Origin: Strongylocentrotus purpuratus
Taxonomy: Eukaryota > Echinodermata > Echinoidea > Camarodonta > Strongylocentrotidae
DNA length: 64,000 bases
Reading direction: 5' to 3'
Assembly (NCBI RefSeq): GCF_000002235.5
Contig: NW_022145597.1
Span: 26,180,423-26,244,422 of the forward strand
In this document: piece by piece, positions 36,647-50,083 of the stretch
Position numbering within the stretch: the first letter of the stretch is position 1
Layout of the letters: the number at the start of each line of letters is the position of its first letter
Notes under the pieces: generated by a model
Databases searched by the model: none
What the model was told of the DNA's origin: nothing
The model's input: the letters and a program-made list of their open reading frames with translations, nothing else
Program-made: the position numbers and the translations under genes

Positions 36647-37793
36647 GAGTTTATCTTTAAACATGGGTCAATACTGTCTTTGCAATACATAACTCTTGAT
36701 TATAATGGTACTCACTCTTGATTGCATAGTTTTTCTTGGCACTTTTGGAAGAAAGCCAAGTAAGAATTTGGGTTTTGATTCTAATGACTCACAAATTCTA
36801 ATAACTACTAATCACTCTAATTACACATGACAAAGGAAAAAGCTTCAAGGCTTTAACAAATACATAATTATTTTAAATGCAGATATGCGTGGCAAGTGAC
36901 GACTAAAAAAAAAACAGTAGCTACGAACAACAACAACCCCCAAACATTTAGCTTTATGTTACACAAAATGTCATACTATGGTGCAGATTTTTCTACTGCA
37001 TTGTGTGTAAAGGAGGCTTAAACATACAAGATGCCATGAACACCTAAAACTTCGCTTTCCAGTAACACATGGAACAGCATTATATAGTTAAGTAACACAT
37101 CAAAATTGAAAGTACATCATTAATGCCACACGTTACCTTAAATATTCACAATCATCTGTTCAGAGCCAGGAGGTCGTTAACTCTATCTTAAAGTATATGA
37201 GTTAATGCCCTTCTGGCTCTAAACAGACTATACCATTCAGAATTTTGTGTCAGACGCAAATTGTAATCACTACTTCAGTAGATATCACATCTGCAGCAAC
37301 AACAGAGGGGGTACTTGCTCTTTGGGTTATCAGGGGAACCAACTATTTCAACCCTGTCACAACCTGATTTAGATCACCATTAAAAAATTTTTTAAATTAC
37401 TATGGTCAGCCAAAAGGGCAAACAAAATTCAGACAAATAAAAGTATATTATTCTGTTTGTTTTTAAAAACAGGAGACCAAAAGAGGGAAAAAATGTTTTC
37501 ATTTTTGCCCACACTTGGACTGTGATTGTTATTGTTGCTAACTTGCTATCCCTTCGTGCTATCGATGGCAAATTGTTGGTTTACACTATGGCGATGAAAC
37601 AAACCAAGTCATCCTTGCACCACAATTCCATGCAGCATGAACAAAAATGGGGAAAAAATGGATTTACAGGGAAATTAATACAAAAAAAACACACATCTAC
37701 AATATATTTTACAATTTATTTTTCTCAAGAAATTGATTGTCGTAAAGCAATAGAGGGCAAAAGCTACAAATATAGCCTGTCCAGATTCTATCT
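36647..37793. other. 3' flank of the 761-aa gene, no gene recognised
   Basis: AT-rich. May hold the 3' UTR of the gene ending at 37794. No confident poly(A) signal was chosen. Confidence 0.4.
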
Positions 37794-40700
37794 TTATCTG
37801 TCTGGTTCAGCAAAGCTTACAGTATGAACCTGGTCTTTGTTATTATTCAATTCTCCAGGTTCTTCCTCCTGAGGTACAACGCCAGATTCTTGACAGTGTA
37901 ACTTCTCAACCGCTATTACATCCGTCCCATCGTCAATCTGTTCAGTGACGTCACCATCTACATTTTCTCCTGGCATGTTATCTTCGGCGACACCATCAGT
38001 TGTATCATTGAGATTCACCTGTGCCATTTGTCCATGTAGATCCACTACTTCTTCATCGGTTACTTGGCACTCTGGGTCATATTCCCCATCCTCCTGGATC
38101 ATGCCACTACTTGGGATATCTGAAGCACCCTGAACCGTTTCTACCTTGCCCAACATGTCTTCAAATTGGCCATTGCTTGTCCCATTTTCAATAGACACAT
38201 TTGGCTCGTGTTGACCAGTGTTTCCCTCACGATCAGTGTGACAATCTTGCGCTTCCTCCCGTGGTGTCAAATCTATCAAGTCTTGGGTACGGGGTGTAGG
38301 CACATCTGCCAAACTTTCTCCACCACCCCTAGTGCTACCGACCGTCACGTCCTGACTGCGAGGCGTCGCCTCAGGATCAACGGCCCCAACTCTTGGTGAC
38401 CCCTCCTCTACGACATCCTCCTCCCCTGTGCTTATATGTACGGAGATCTTACTGGCAGTGCTCGCAACAGTACTCACAGCATCCGAGCCGTTCCTTTTGG
38501 CAATGCCCTCTTCAGACAAGCCATCCATTTCGTTGTTGCTATTGCGATTCCTGCTGGGGTTCTGTCTGCTCGAAGAGGCAGCCGTCTGAGGGCGGGGCAC
38601 ACCTCCCAATGCTTGTCTTGGGGTGTAGTGCAACTTGATGTCAGGGGAATTAATTCTCTCCTCCTTCATGCTCATACGAGACTGCGTACCTAAAGAAACA
38701 ATGATCCAAGACAGATGTTAAAGGTAAAGACCAGTTTTGGAAATGCCCCCCTCTCAAAAAATGAAATGGAAGCTCTTATTACCAATCATGTGAAAGAATA
38801 TGTTTTGACTAATACGTAATGATATAAATTTTGCCGGGAAACCGCCTACTAATTGATATATTTGGTAAATTATTATATATATCCAGACTGGATAGATATC
38901 CCATAGTCCCATATACATCTTTCTGTGTACAGTGCTTGTAACTTTACGAAGACTGGGCCAAATTTCAAAATCATTTTGATGATTCCAGAACCTTGCAGTA
39001 CACACCAATTCTTATATGCTAAATGATCAACCTTTTCTGATCAATTCCACAACGTTTCTTTCACAATGCAATCGCATGACCAAGAACTCAACTTTATCTT
39101 TAAAGGGCCCCGTCTTACAAAGAGTTGATATCAATCGTAACTTATTTGCGATTGATATCAATCGTAACTATGTACATAAGAGATAGGAGACTGCAAACTT
39201 GCGATTCATTGGAGGACTTACGATTGTACCTTTAAGCTCTCTTGCTCTCTAAAACTTTGTAACAATGAGGCCTGTAACAATCCTGGAAAATAGGAGTATC
39301 CTCATGAGTATTTGTTTTGTACAAACACCAACTTTCTTCCATAAATTAGTTAATTTCTTTTTCCTTCTCCCATGTGCTTGTATTAATTAGATCCATTTCC
39401 TTTGGGATTATTAAAAATACATATTCCTTGCTTTTTTTTAAATACATATTTAACATAACTGCATTGATATCATGCTCATATCATGCTCATATTTTGCAAC
39501 TGATTTCAAAAACACATGTCACCTAATCGGTTAGAGTGATTTCCGTTTCATATACATGTACATTTACAATTCCAATTGCTTTGAGAGAAAAGTCTCAATT
39601 AAGTCTGCTTGATTTTTCCATGGTTTGAATATATATCAGTACTAATGACCTTACTCCATTGAAGATAGGAGAAAAAAAGAGTCATGAAAAGAGTTAAAAA
39701 TCTCACATTTTATTAAATATCAAATATCATACAATATTGAAATCACCTACCTAAGATTCTCAGATGGTACTGCTGTACTAGCATAAGGTCTGCACCCTGG
39801 CGCTTTCCAGGGTATGAGGGATTGTCATTACTTGTATTGCGCCCTCTCTGTGCATGATGGGTCCATTTCCTCCTGCTGGGTGCCGACATGATGTTCCTTC
39901 CGTGAAAATGAACGGGAACGCCATGCTTGACAGCAGAGCCTTCTTGGCACAGGATGCACGAGTCACAGCTACTGACTGTAGAGCGTGCCAGACTACTGCT
40001 ACTCTGCTGTCCAGAGGCACTCTTCAGTTGGACTCGCTTGGAATGCAGGATCTGACTCCTCTCGGTCACTTTGGATTTGGGAGCAAACTCTGACTCATCC
40101 CTCAAGGACGTCGCAAAAGACTCACGGCTATCGTTAGGAGTGGGACTAGGGGCACTCGCAATGGAGCTGGTACCCCACGCCTGACGAGCTTCAGAGGGTG
40201 GCTGAAGGAGCTTGTGAAAGCTTGATGTGGACTGGCAAAGACTGTTCAGCTCAGATGCAGTCACTTCAGAGAAGGCCCCCAATGCGATGTTGTTCGCTAG
40301 TGGAATGAAAAATTTAAAAATTATTTCCACTTAAGTACATTGAATATAACATTTCAACCATTGTTTCCTTATTAACCTAATGTTGTTTTCATTACCCCAG
40401 ACTGTATTCTCTACAAGTATGACCAATATCACAAAAAGAGACAAAATTGGCAAAATTTGGGACCACATCATGCAGCCCATTAGACCTTGACCCCTCGGTC
40501 CTCTAACCACACATCAACTCTCCTTTGGGAAAAATTCCAATACTGACAATAAAACTGATTTCATGCATACTTTTTAAAGAAAAACAAAATTTCTCTTGAT
40601 GACTGCAAAGGCTTTCCCGACATATCAACAACTAATGTATGCAAAGTGAACTCAATCCATATAGATGCCATTAAGCAAAGGAGGTGAATCAAATCAATGG

Positions 40701-43700
40701 TAAGCAAGGGTTTGGAAGAGAAACATGCCTAAATTGAAATACATCAGTAAACAGAGCATCATTTCACAAAACCATCGTTAGTAAAAGTAAGCCAACATCC
40801 CATTGGAACTGGGCCCTGTTTCACAAAACTTGTCATCAGTGACAAATGACATTTTTGTTATAAGCTAGTGAAATTCTTGCTTCTGATTGGTTATCAGCAG
40901 ATTTGTCACTGATTTTTGTCATTTGTAATTGAAAAAAAGGCTCCGTGAAACGGGTCCCAGGTCTATTGTGAAAGAGGCCCACCATTCGCTGTTTTGTTGG
41001 CAAGCAAGTTTGCCTCGTTTCACAAAACTTGTCATCAGTGACAAATGACAGTTTTTGTTTTAAGCTAGTGAAAACCATGCTTCTGATTGGATACCATCAG
41101 GTTTGTCACTGATTTTTGTCATTTGTCATTCAAAAAAGGTTTTGTGAAACAGGTCCCGGGTTTATTGTGAAAGAGGCCCACCTTTCTCTGGTTTGTTAGC
41201 AAGCAACGACTCCCGTGTGGTGCCATTATTCAGAAAGCAGTGCTGAGGATTCTCCCTGGAGACGTAGAGTCCAACCTTGTTGAAACACTTGGCATCCCGA
41301 TAGTGTGCTCTGAAAGAGACGAAGAAAACATAAACATAACATTAACAAACTACTTTTGCATGATTCAGACATTTTGCTTAGGCCTTAAAAAAAAAAGATG
41401 TTGTATTGCCCTTTGCGACCAACCCAAAAATCTTGAAATCTACGGTCGGCTTTTTTTTTTTTTTTAATTTTCCCGCTTTTTAGAGAAATAAAAATAACAA
41501 AGCATTCAAAACTGAGAGATGTCAGCCCAAAGAGGGAGAAAAAAAGGGAAGAAAAAAAAAGAAAAAAAAAAGATTTCCGACCAAACGACCCATATGTTTT
41601 GGCACTTAAAGGGCAAGACAACACCTTTTTTTTAGGCTTTATTGTGGTAACAATTAACAAAATACTAATTATCTTTTTATGATGGTACTGTAGAGATTGA
41701 TCTTGATTACCAATACTGATGGGGCCATAGTTGATATACACTCATACGACAATGAAAGATCACTATCACATGAACATTAGTAGAGGACACAACAGCAGAA
41801 AGGGTAATATCCAGTTGCTATGTACATGTAGTTTTCACATTAATTTTTCCTCTGAATCATAGATATTAGCTACATCCCTGCTCATGTTATATTTCATAGT
41901 TCGCATTTTATGCTAAATCCTTTAAGAAATGGAAAAAAAAAATGCTAACCTGTTGTATCTTGCTCCGACAAGGAACTGATGCACAGTTTCTGCTCCCTCT
42001 GTCAAAGGCTGCAAACTAAAATTTGATAAGGGGAAAAGTGTATGGGAGAAGCTACATGAATGTTTCAATTTGTACAATATTAGAGATGACAACAGACTTG
42101 GTAGCAAATTTGCCCCATGCTAAACAACTAACTCATATGATCTCTACTGTAAGAATCAAGGATATGTCCCCATGCTAAAGGGGAAGGGGCAAATATGCTT
42201 TAAACTACAGATGTTTCTTAATATCACTCCCACCCACCCCCCTCCCCACCCCCTCTCTTTGGATCCACTCATGATACTAGTTATTATTATATACCTCATT
42301 TTAAGATTCTTTACTAATCCTGTCTTCTGATTGGTTGAAAATGCAGTCATGTTCTTAACCATGCCCGCTAATTGAAATTCATAGTCATTTTTCCCGGCTC
42401 TACCGGTTTATATCCATTTTTCATAGCACTTTTTCCATGAAACGTGACGTCATTTTGCTGCGATCCCCATTTTGGTTTACGTGTTACCGTATAAGTTTCT
42501 TTTGTGCGATGACCGATGCGCTTTGTATTTGGTATTTGTGTTTGGTATTCCCTGTTCTACTGGAGCACAGCTTGTTGGATTTCATACTGTACACAAGTTA
42601 TTGTTGGTGTTAATATTCATGACTTCAAAGAGATGGAAACCTAAATGGGTGAGTCAACATTTTCCTTTTTTTCGGTATATAAAATATATATTGACTGCTT
42701 TTAATATTCGAGGCATAGTTGTTTCTATAGGGTCTCGGGAAACTCACAACCTGCTATGACCCCGCGGCGCAAGCGCCTTGGGGTCATAGCAGGTTGTGAG
42801 TTTCCCTTGACCCTATAGAAACCACTATGCCTCTCAAAGCAGTCAATATATCCTTACTATTACTGATTATGACGCTATATAACTGCAGATCTATTGAAGA
42901 TATAAACAGATGAAAATTTAGTGTATGCTTTGACAAAATGAGCTTACACACATTTCCTAAATACCCAAACATTTCTTTACACGTTAATAAAAGCTTCTGT
43001 TTATCCAGGATATTTCTAGACTCTCCAAATAAATATATGACATATACTGGATATTTGGATTCACTTTTCTTTGTTATGGATATAGTTATATGCCTTGCTA
43101 TTCAGAATGTACACTTTGCATGAATATCTTGAAACAGAAATAAACAAATCAGGGCCATTCCATGAGAAGAAGGACATGACATCAAAAAAAGAAATGTACC
43201 TCTTATGTTAATTCTTTGATTTATCACTAACCTTATGCCATGGATGTTCATAAAACATTAGGGCCTTTCAAATTCAATACAATTTTTTTTTCATTTTTGT
43301 TGATTTCCTAAGATCTCAAACTATCATCAAAAACGTACATGTGGGACTGTAGCTGAAAAAAACCCAATTTATTGCAGATTACACAGGATTCTTGTAATAT
43401 TTTTTCCTGAAAATTTCGCTAAATGGAAAAAGATGAATATATTTCCATATTCTAAGGGGTCCTGTGATATTTAATCTATTACATAGGGGTGAAAATGGCC
43501 TCCGGACAAAATGTAACGCGAGTTACCGTAACGTGAGTTACCGACATATTTGCTCCCTGCATTTTACTAGTCCATTGTTTCTTATCTTTAATATTGTGAT
43601 CTTATACTAGTAAGTCACAACCTACTATCAAATTAAAATAGGAAAGATTTTGTCAAGATTGTCTAGTATGAGGAGAAAAGAAGGTCTCGTAGAATTGACC

Positions 43701-46700
43701 ATGTCCTTTTTTTGTAACGCGAGTTACCGAAATTCAATAATCCAAGAATCTAAAAATGTTTGTTCTTCAATTTTCTTTTTTGTTTCATTCAGTTGTTCTA
43801 TATCTACCCTGTCCATGTTTGAAAAAAGTATCTTGTAGATCCTAGCAGTTCTAAAGATATAGGCACATTATCGTGTCAATGTACCCATTAAGTGTAACGC
43901 GAGTTACCATGGAATGGCCCATCAAATCAAATTATACCCACTTTTACAATGTCTTTTCCTAATTCATAATTTGAAAAAAACATTTCACAGTCTTGTTAAT
44001 GTGCAAAGGGAACTAAACACTTCTCTTAGTATTTCTTCTCTCACTCTCGATTATATATATCCAAATATAAAAGCATTCAACATTACTTACTCTTCAGGAA
44101 CATCAACGGTCTTGTATTTATCTTCCCTCTCTGTTGAAATACAGACAAGAAATTTTTTCAAAGATCAATGAGGTATAAAAGTTAATTGAGAATTTGAAAG
44201 AAGATGTGGTGATTACATGAATTTAAATATGTTGCACTTTTCTAAGCAGCATGTCACCCATATGGAGCAGAAAAATAATGACATGTAGCGTACTTCACTT
44301 ACACACTACATACAGTACATTGTAAACACACATTAATTCTTTTAGGACAGGATTCATCATTAGGGCTACATTTATTTGTGTATAACATGTTGTTTTTCAA
44401 TTGCCAACAATGATATTTTTTCTTCTATTGCTATAAATAAAATGTAATGTCTCTGAAACGAAACATGGATGCAGAAATGTTGGCCCTTTCTTGTCATGGA
44501 TCTGGCATATTTTTTAGGGCTCTGCATCAAAATTTATGAAGCCCAACCACAAAAAGTGGAATGATTGTTGCGAAAGGGTTTATGCCAAATGCTTGTCCTG
44601 ATAGATACAGATCAAAATTCTCAACAAACAGAAGAGCCATACCAAAACTATAAAAAAAGATCTCAAATTTACAATCAAATGATTCAATTGGTTTGATTGG
44701 CCTTTGTGGTTGTAAGTTTAAAAATAGATTACTTTTTGGCCAAGTATGTGTAAACAATTGTCACATCTACATCATGTAGTACTTAACATGCTTTTTAATC
44801 ACACTACATACATGCATACAAGTATATGGTAGAACTTGTGACACAACTATTTCCCTCTTTATTTTTAGCAATTGTGATGAACTTACTCAATGCCTGTTCT
44901 TGAAGGTAATGGATATCATCTCGTAAATCTAGCTTAGCTCTCTCCGGCACAGGAATATTTTTGATCCGTTGTCTAGCCCTCAGCAAGCTGTAAATAAGAC
45001 ATTCAAATATTGTACAATACAGTTCTTTACAGGGTTGGCAACCAAATCTAATGCTGAATTAAATCATTCACTTTTTTTTCTTCTTTTCTATAATCTAAAA
45101 TCATAATGTAATTTTTCTTCTCTTCCATTAGCGAGCTCCAAATGAAATTATGCTATCAAATCCAAATTGCATTTTTCTAAAGTAAGGTAATAAAATGTAA
45201 TCATCCACCTTGGTATTGTATATTCCTCCTTGATAGTAATCCCTCTTTTTGTTAAAGAGACAACAAATCTATTATTTACAGATGGGTAAGAAAAGTAAAC
45301 AAATTCATATCGAACATTCTTATCACTTTGCATGACCTATTTGCCAGATATGATGCATGTCACCAAAGATCATGGTCTTTATAATAATGTTTTCATTTAG
45401 AAACCATACTCGAGAGAGACAACACATGATACAGGTACTTGGTAACTAGATTGATCTTTATATCAAATTATGGTTTTGACTACCTTGTTCTTGTAGGCCT
45501 GCCGTGTCGTACATCCACTAGTTTCTCAGACTGGCCAGGCATCTCAGTTGCAGTCAGATATTGATGAAGGCTAAGACCCTGTTGGAACTCTTTATCAACG
45601 ACCCGTTCAACACTGAACCTTGACTGAGGTTTGGCGGGTGCAGGAAGCACTCCGTTCTGCTGCTCTTGCTGAAAAACACATAGATAGATATGAAAAGAAA
45701 TGTCACCAAGATTTAAAGGGAGCAGTCACCCCAACAGATAAGTTTGTGCATTATGTGGTTACCAGTCCCCCCCCCCCCCCTCCCCAAGAAAAAAGAAACA
45801 TACAAATGGTTAGGAATCAACAGAAGTTATCTCAGATTTAAATTTTGTGTACACCCACTTCTGTCAACTTAAACAAGAATAGTACATTTACCATCATTGA
45901 GTAAATTCAAACGTGCTAGATCTCTTGACAAAAGTTATATTTGAAGCTGATATTTGAAAGCAAACTTATGCAGTTTTAAAAAATGGTCATTGATTCCCTT
46001 TGTCATTTTGTTTTTGTTCTTCTGAAACATCAATCCTTTCCTACAAATCTATCAATAGCAAGGACAGCTCAAGGGTGTTCTAAAGACCTACCTTATTAGT
46101 ACTAAGGAATCGTTGAACCATCAATGGTTGCTCCCCAGTATGGTTCAATTCCTTGTTGTATTTACTAATCCAATTTGGAGAGCCATTCCTCTCCTCCTCC
46201 TCCGTCTGTCGAAACACCATGTTCTTGACATCGTTCAAGAAGTCCGTCGGCCTCTCTGATATAAACGCTGCCTTTGATGGAGGGTAAAGGTTTGTTATGC
46301 CTGCAAGGATTGTAAAAGATTTTTTGAATCATTAAAGTCATTATGGTCTAGGTCTAGACCTAGTCTGGTGTGTCCATATTCAAGTCAAGACCAAACTTCA
46401 CAGATGTCAAACCCAAAATCCTGATTTCCAGATAAGGCTGGAGTAAATAACAGCTCACTGAATTAACAGCTATTGTTGTTACTTGGTACTTCTACTACTT
46501 GGACTTGGTTGGTTGGTTCTCCAAAATAGTTGTCTGGCTGAGTTTATTGAACTGGATAGGGTGGATTAATATTAATGTAGATTAGATTGTTACGTCAGCG
46601 TCAACCTTTTTTGTAGGCCTAGAATCTACATCAAAATATTGTTACTGTTACTGTTGCAGTGTTAGCGGCCTAGATCATTCATATTATGATCTATTCTATC

Positions 46701-47174
46701 ATCTTCTACTTTCTCCTAGTCTAGGCCCTAGGCCTATTCATTAAGTTCTTGTTAATGTTAACTGTGTTACTGTGAGTGTTAGTGTTAGTGTTACTTAATT
46801 TCTCTTTACTCAAAGCTAATGCGTATTCTCAGAATCATGGTAGGCCTATAGGCCTACACATCATGACATAACTCATATTCATTTGAGTAGACTTGCAGTC
46901 ACTGAGCCTTAATATTGATACGTGTACTCGCCTACTCGGGCCCGCGTCCGGTGTCCGCGAGGACGAGGTGCGACAGTGAGTAACGGAAGACACCGACATG
47001 ACTACACAGGAAAGAGCACACGGGACTAGACTCCCATTCACTCTCTTATTTATGCTTACCTTTTCGACCTCCATAGGGACGAGTTCCATAAACATCTTTC
47101 GTCTGATTTGATAATGCAAGGTTCATATATATCTTTCCCTGATGAACCGGTGCTCTGCCTTTATTTTTCTTCAT
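37794..47174 (-). CDS. Unidentified 761-residue protein, complete 9-exon gene
   Basis: Exons: 47174-47060, 46300-46092, 45668-45484, 44987-44887, 44130-44091, 42015-41950, 41309-41182, 40296-39751 and 38689-37794 (stop TAA). Every intron is GT/AG and all eight phases match. The ATG at 47174 has an in-frame stop just upstream. Residues 1-281 look conserved and folded, with segments such as QGKIYMNLALSNQTKDVYGT, LYPPSKAAFISERPTDFL, FQQGLSLHQYLTATEMPG, QRIKNIPVPERAKLDLRDD, TVHQFLVGARYNRAHYRDAK and NKVGLYVSRENPQHCFLNN. Residues 282-463 are Ser-rich with a CDSCILC cluster followed by His residues, possibly metal-binding. Residues 464-761 are acidic and low-complexity (many E/D, TPR and TPRSQ motifs), probably disordered. 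No signal peptide or membrane segment. I do not recognise the family. Exon structure is well supported, function unknown. Confidence 0.8.
38880..39105 (-). repeat. ~200-bp dispersed repeat, copy 3, inverted, in intron 8
   Basis: Reverse complement of the 20135 and 35950 copies (GAACCTTGCAGTACACACCA, CAATCGCATGACCAAGAACT). Confidence 0.7.
39109..39275. mobile_element. Small MITE with GGCCCCGTCTTACAAAG-like ends
   Basis: Starts GGGCCCCGTCTTACAAAGAG, ends ACTTTGTAACAATGAGGCC (imperfect inverted repeat). Inside are direct copies of TTGATATCAATCGTAACT. Confidence 0.5.
40815..41225 (-). repeat. 199-bp tandem duplication including the 3' end of exon 7
   Basis: Two units offset by 199 bp (CACAAAACTTGTCATCAGTG at 40822 and 41021; AAGAGGCCCA at 40972 and 41171). 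Each holds a MITE-like inverted repeat (GTTTCACAAAACTTGTCA against TTTTGTGAAACAGGTCCC). The unit in the intron also has a mutated copy of exon 7's last ~35 nt and its GTGGGCC donor. Confidence 0.7.
42690..42850. repeat. Near-perfect hairpin, ~72-bp arms
   Basis: ATATTGACTGCTTTTAATAT through CAACCTGCTATGACCCC is followed by a GCGGCGCAAGCGCCTT loop and its reverse complement. Lies in intron 5 of the 761-aa gene. Sequence from 42290 leftward to the hairpin matches parts of 30.7-31.7 kb in reverse, so it is part of a larger repeat. Confidence 0.85.
43152..43920. mobile_element. 769-bp inverted-repeat element with four GTAACGCGAGTTAC sites
   Basis: Starts GGGCCATTCCATG and ends CATGGAATGGCCC, a perfect 13-bp inverted repeat. 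ATCA flanks both sides (43148-43151 and 43921-43924), a candidate target duplication. Four near-palindromic GTAACGCGAGTTAC motifs at 43513, 43528, 43714 and 43894. No protein frame. In intron 5 of the 761-aa gene. Confidence 0.6.
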
Positions 47175-48945
47175 TCTTTTTCACTATCTCCATCGTTGAT
47201 AAAGTAAATAAATCTTTAAAAAGTTTGAACTTTTTGGTTCGTGAAGCTCAGAATTAATATTCTTCCGCTTGGTGATGGGTCTAGTCCAGTATTTTCGCCC
47301 AATTTTTCATTTGTTTGTATATTTTCTCTTTCATTTTTGTTTCAAATGCCGATGTTAAAACAGGATAATACACCTATAATAAAAAAAAATACATATAAAA
47401 ATGAATTAAACATTTCATGGAAGTTCAGGCATTGTTACATGTGACGCGTATGAATATTCATCAGTAAACCGTTTACATAGCAACAATCGGAAACTTTCAA
47501 TCAATGAAATGTACGCGTTCAAATCGCCGTGCAGGTGATGTAGGTCGAGGGGTCAGCAATGGAATACTACCCCGGAACACAAGTACAAATAGTAGATTTT
47601 TCAAATTTAATCACGGGACTGGTATATGGTAATACAACAAATGAGAATTCGCAAATGTATCAATTTCCTATGATTAAGGATGCTTAACAAACATACGGCT
47701 ACCACTTTTGCCTTTGGATTTAACGAAATGTATGTATCAAATAGCACTCGTCCGTTCATTCGTGACTCCTTAGATCAAGATAGTTATGTAAAGTTCCTTA
47801 ATTAATAGTAAATTAATTAAATTAAGTACTTCCATCGCCCAATTGCTGCAATGGCCGTTTCATTAACAAATGCCAGGTCTTCAACTGATAGTACTAGCCG
47901 TCACAAATATTTATCCCTTATAATCGTGTCTACCATAAGTTTTAAAAGATGAAATATTGCGTGTAAACTTCTTAAAATTACCATTTTAAATCTACCGTCA
48001 TAACACAACGTCTGGGTTTACATGCATTAAACCAATAGCCACCACATTAACTAAACAATAAACCAGTCAAAGAAACGTTAACTAGCTTAACTACTGATCA
48101 ACAATCAAATAATTAAACACTCGCCCACCTAATTTGATATCTGAGCAAGAAATAAATCCATAAATTGACCAATCAATCAACCAGTCAATCGCGGATCAAT
48201 TGGCCACAACATTTCAGGGGGCTACTTTTCAACCTTGCTTGCATGAAAATAACACTCTTTTAATTTGTTTTGCATTGAACTCTATGCACATTTTTGGGGG
48301 CTCTTTTATGACTTTCTGGGTGCCAATTTGCCCTGAGCCCCCGTGTATTTTTTTCACTGCTTTGAATCTATGAAAATGTTTATATCTATCAGTCACTAAT
48401 CAATAAACTATTCAACTTAGTCGATTGCAGCCAGGAATGAACATGCTTTTTAAGCTGTACATCCATCGGCCATATCATGTTCTTTAAACCTAAGGTGACC
48501 AAATGAACCAATGATAGGTCAATAAGTCAGTTTGTGGATCATTATATCAAATTAATAAATATCCTTTTGAACCTTCCCTCCTTCCTTAGGACTGACAAAA
48601 GTCTCACAGAAGATAAGGAAGGGTAGATTCAATAGATTGAGATATATGGGCTTGAAATATCTTCTTTTTTTTTTTTTTTGACTCTCGGTCCGCGCCTGAT
48701 TTGGTTATTGCACAGCTCTAGACAGGCGCGCCAGAAGCAGTTTGGGATTTGGGGGGGGGGGGGTCAAACATTCCAGGGGGCTCACCTTCCAGGGGCAGTG
48801 ACGTAATGAGAAAAAACGTTTGGAAGGGGGGTGGGGCAGACGAAAAATCTGCATCACCACCAGTCTTACACGTTACATGCAGGCCCCGCGGAACGTTTTT
48901 CAAAGTGGAGTATTAACGATCAGGTAGAGCGTAAATTGGCGTGGG
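47175..48945. other. Intergenic, 5' of the 761-aa gene
   Basis: Would hold the promoter. No CpG island or TATA box stood out. Scattered CAATCAATCAACCAGTCAATC-type degenerate repeats at 48040-48200, and poly-T and poly-G runs near 48670 and 48755. Confidence 0.4.
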
Positions 48946-48949
48946 TCCA

Positions 48950-49385
48950 GGGCATGAGCCTCGGCAGGGGGTCAAGGGGGTGAGCCCCCGGGAGCTCTGG
49001 GGTTTTAGGTATTTAATAACGATTAGATGAGCATCCAGGGGCCCTCTTTAAGGCCATTGACGTGTTCCAGGGGGGGGGGGGGCCCAAAAGCTCAGAGGTT
49101 TTAATATTTAACTACGTTCAGATGAGCATCCGGGGGCAGCCATAGGGCCCTTGGTGGGGTCCAGGGGGCAGAGCCCCGGAAGCTCAGGGGTTTTTAGGTA
49201 TTTAATCACGGTCAGATGAGCATCCAGGTGCCCGCCCCCGGAAGCTCAGGGGTTTTGGGTATTTAATTACGGTCAGATGAGCATCCAGGGGCACGCCTTA
49301 GGGCCCTTGGTGGGGTCCAGGGGGAAGAGACCCGGAAGCTCAAGGGTTTTGGGTATTTAATTACGGTCAGATGAGCATTTTTTAT
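48950..49385 (+). repeat. G-rich tandem repeat, 4-5 irregular units
   Basis: AGATGAGCATCCAGGGG recurs at about 49023, 49119, 49215 and 49276, and its first part once more at about 49366, with GGAAGCTCAGGGGTTTTNGG and GGTATTTAATTACGGTC between. Units of 60-115 bp. Confidence 0.75.
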
Positions 49386-50083
49386 ACTTTATTTGTGACA
49401 TTGGCAGGTCACTTATTTTTTTTCTCCGTCTTTCTTTCTGTTTCTCTTTAACATACTTTTTCAAAAAGTGAGGGGGGGGGGGGAGGGGGCTCGAGCTCAG
49501 CCAATTTGCAGACCATGACATAAAGGCTTCTAAATAAGCGTATTTTTCGCCCGACTGTAATTTGGGAATTTCTTATTTTTTAACAAACGCATGAAAAGGT
49601 ACGACTTACAACAAAAATGGAGAAAAAATACCGGAAAACCATTCAACTTTTAAGCAAAAACCAATCAATCCATTAACCAATCAACCAATCCCTCATTTCA
49701 TAAGTAAAGTTGTAAATTACTAGACTTTTTAACTCACACACTAACTGATTACCCCATCAACTTCATAGAGCTATCAAATAACAGCAACCAATCATTCATT
49801 CAATCGCTGACTACTTGCATGAGTAAATGGAGGCTATCATAAGGTATCTTTAAATAGCAAAATGTAGTTGCCCAAGAAGACAAGTCCGGAATGCAAAATG
49901 TATAATTTTTGGAAATCAGAATTGATCAAATGGAGGTGGAAGCACATTGTTATTATAGAGCTGGTCAATACATGTACTAGGTACGTCAATTAGGCTTAAT
50001 GTCTACCAAAACTTTCATTCAGATATGTAAAAAATAGCTCATAATTCACAAACATGACCAACTATTCCGCCTTTTGCGTTTAA
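49386..50083. other. No gene recognised
   Basis: AT-rich, with a poly-G run at 49472 and CAATCAATCC-type degenerate repeats around 49660-49800. Confidence 0.35.
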
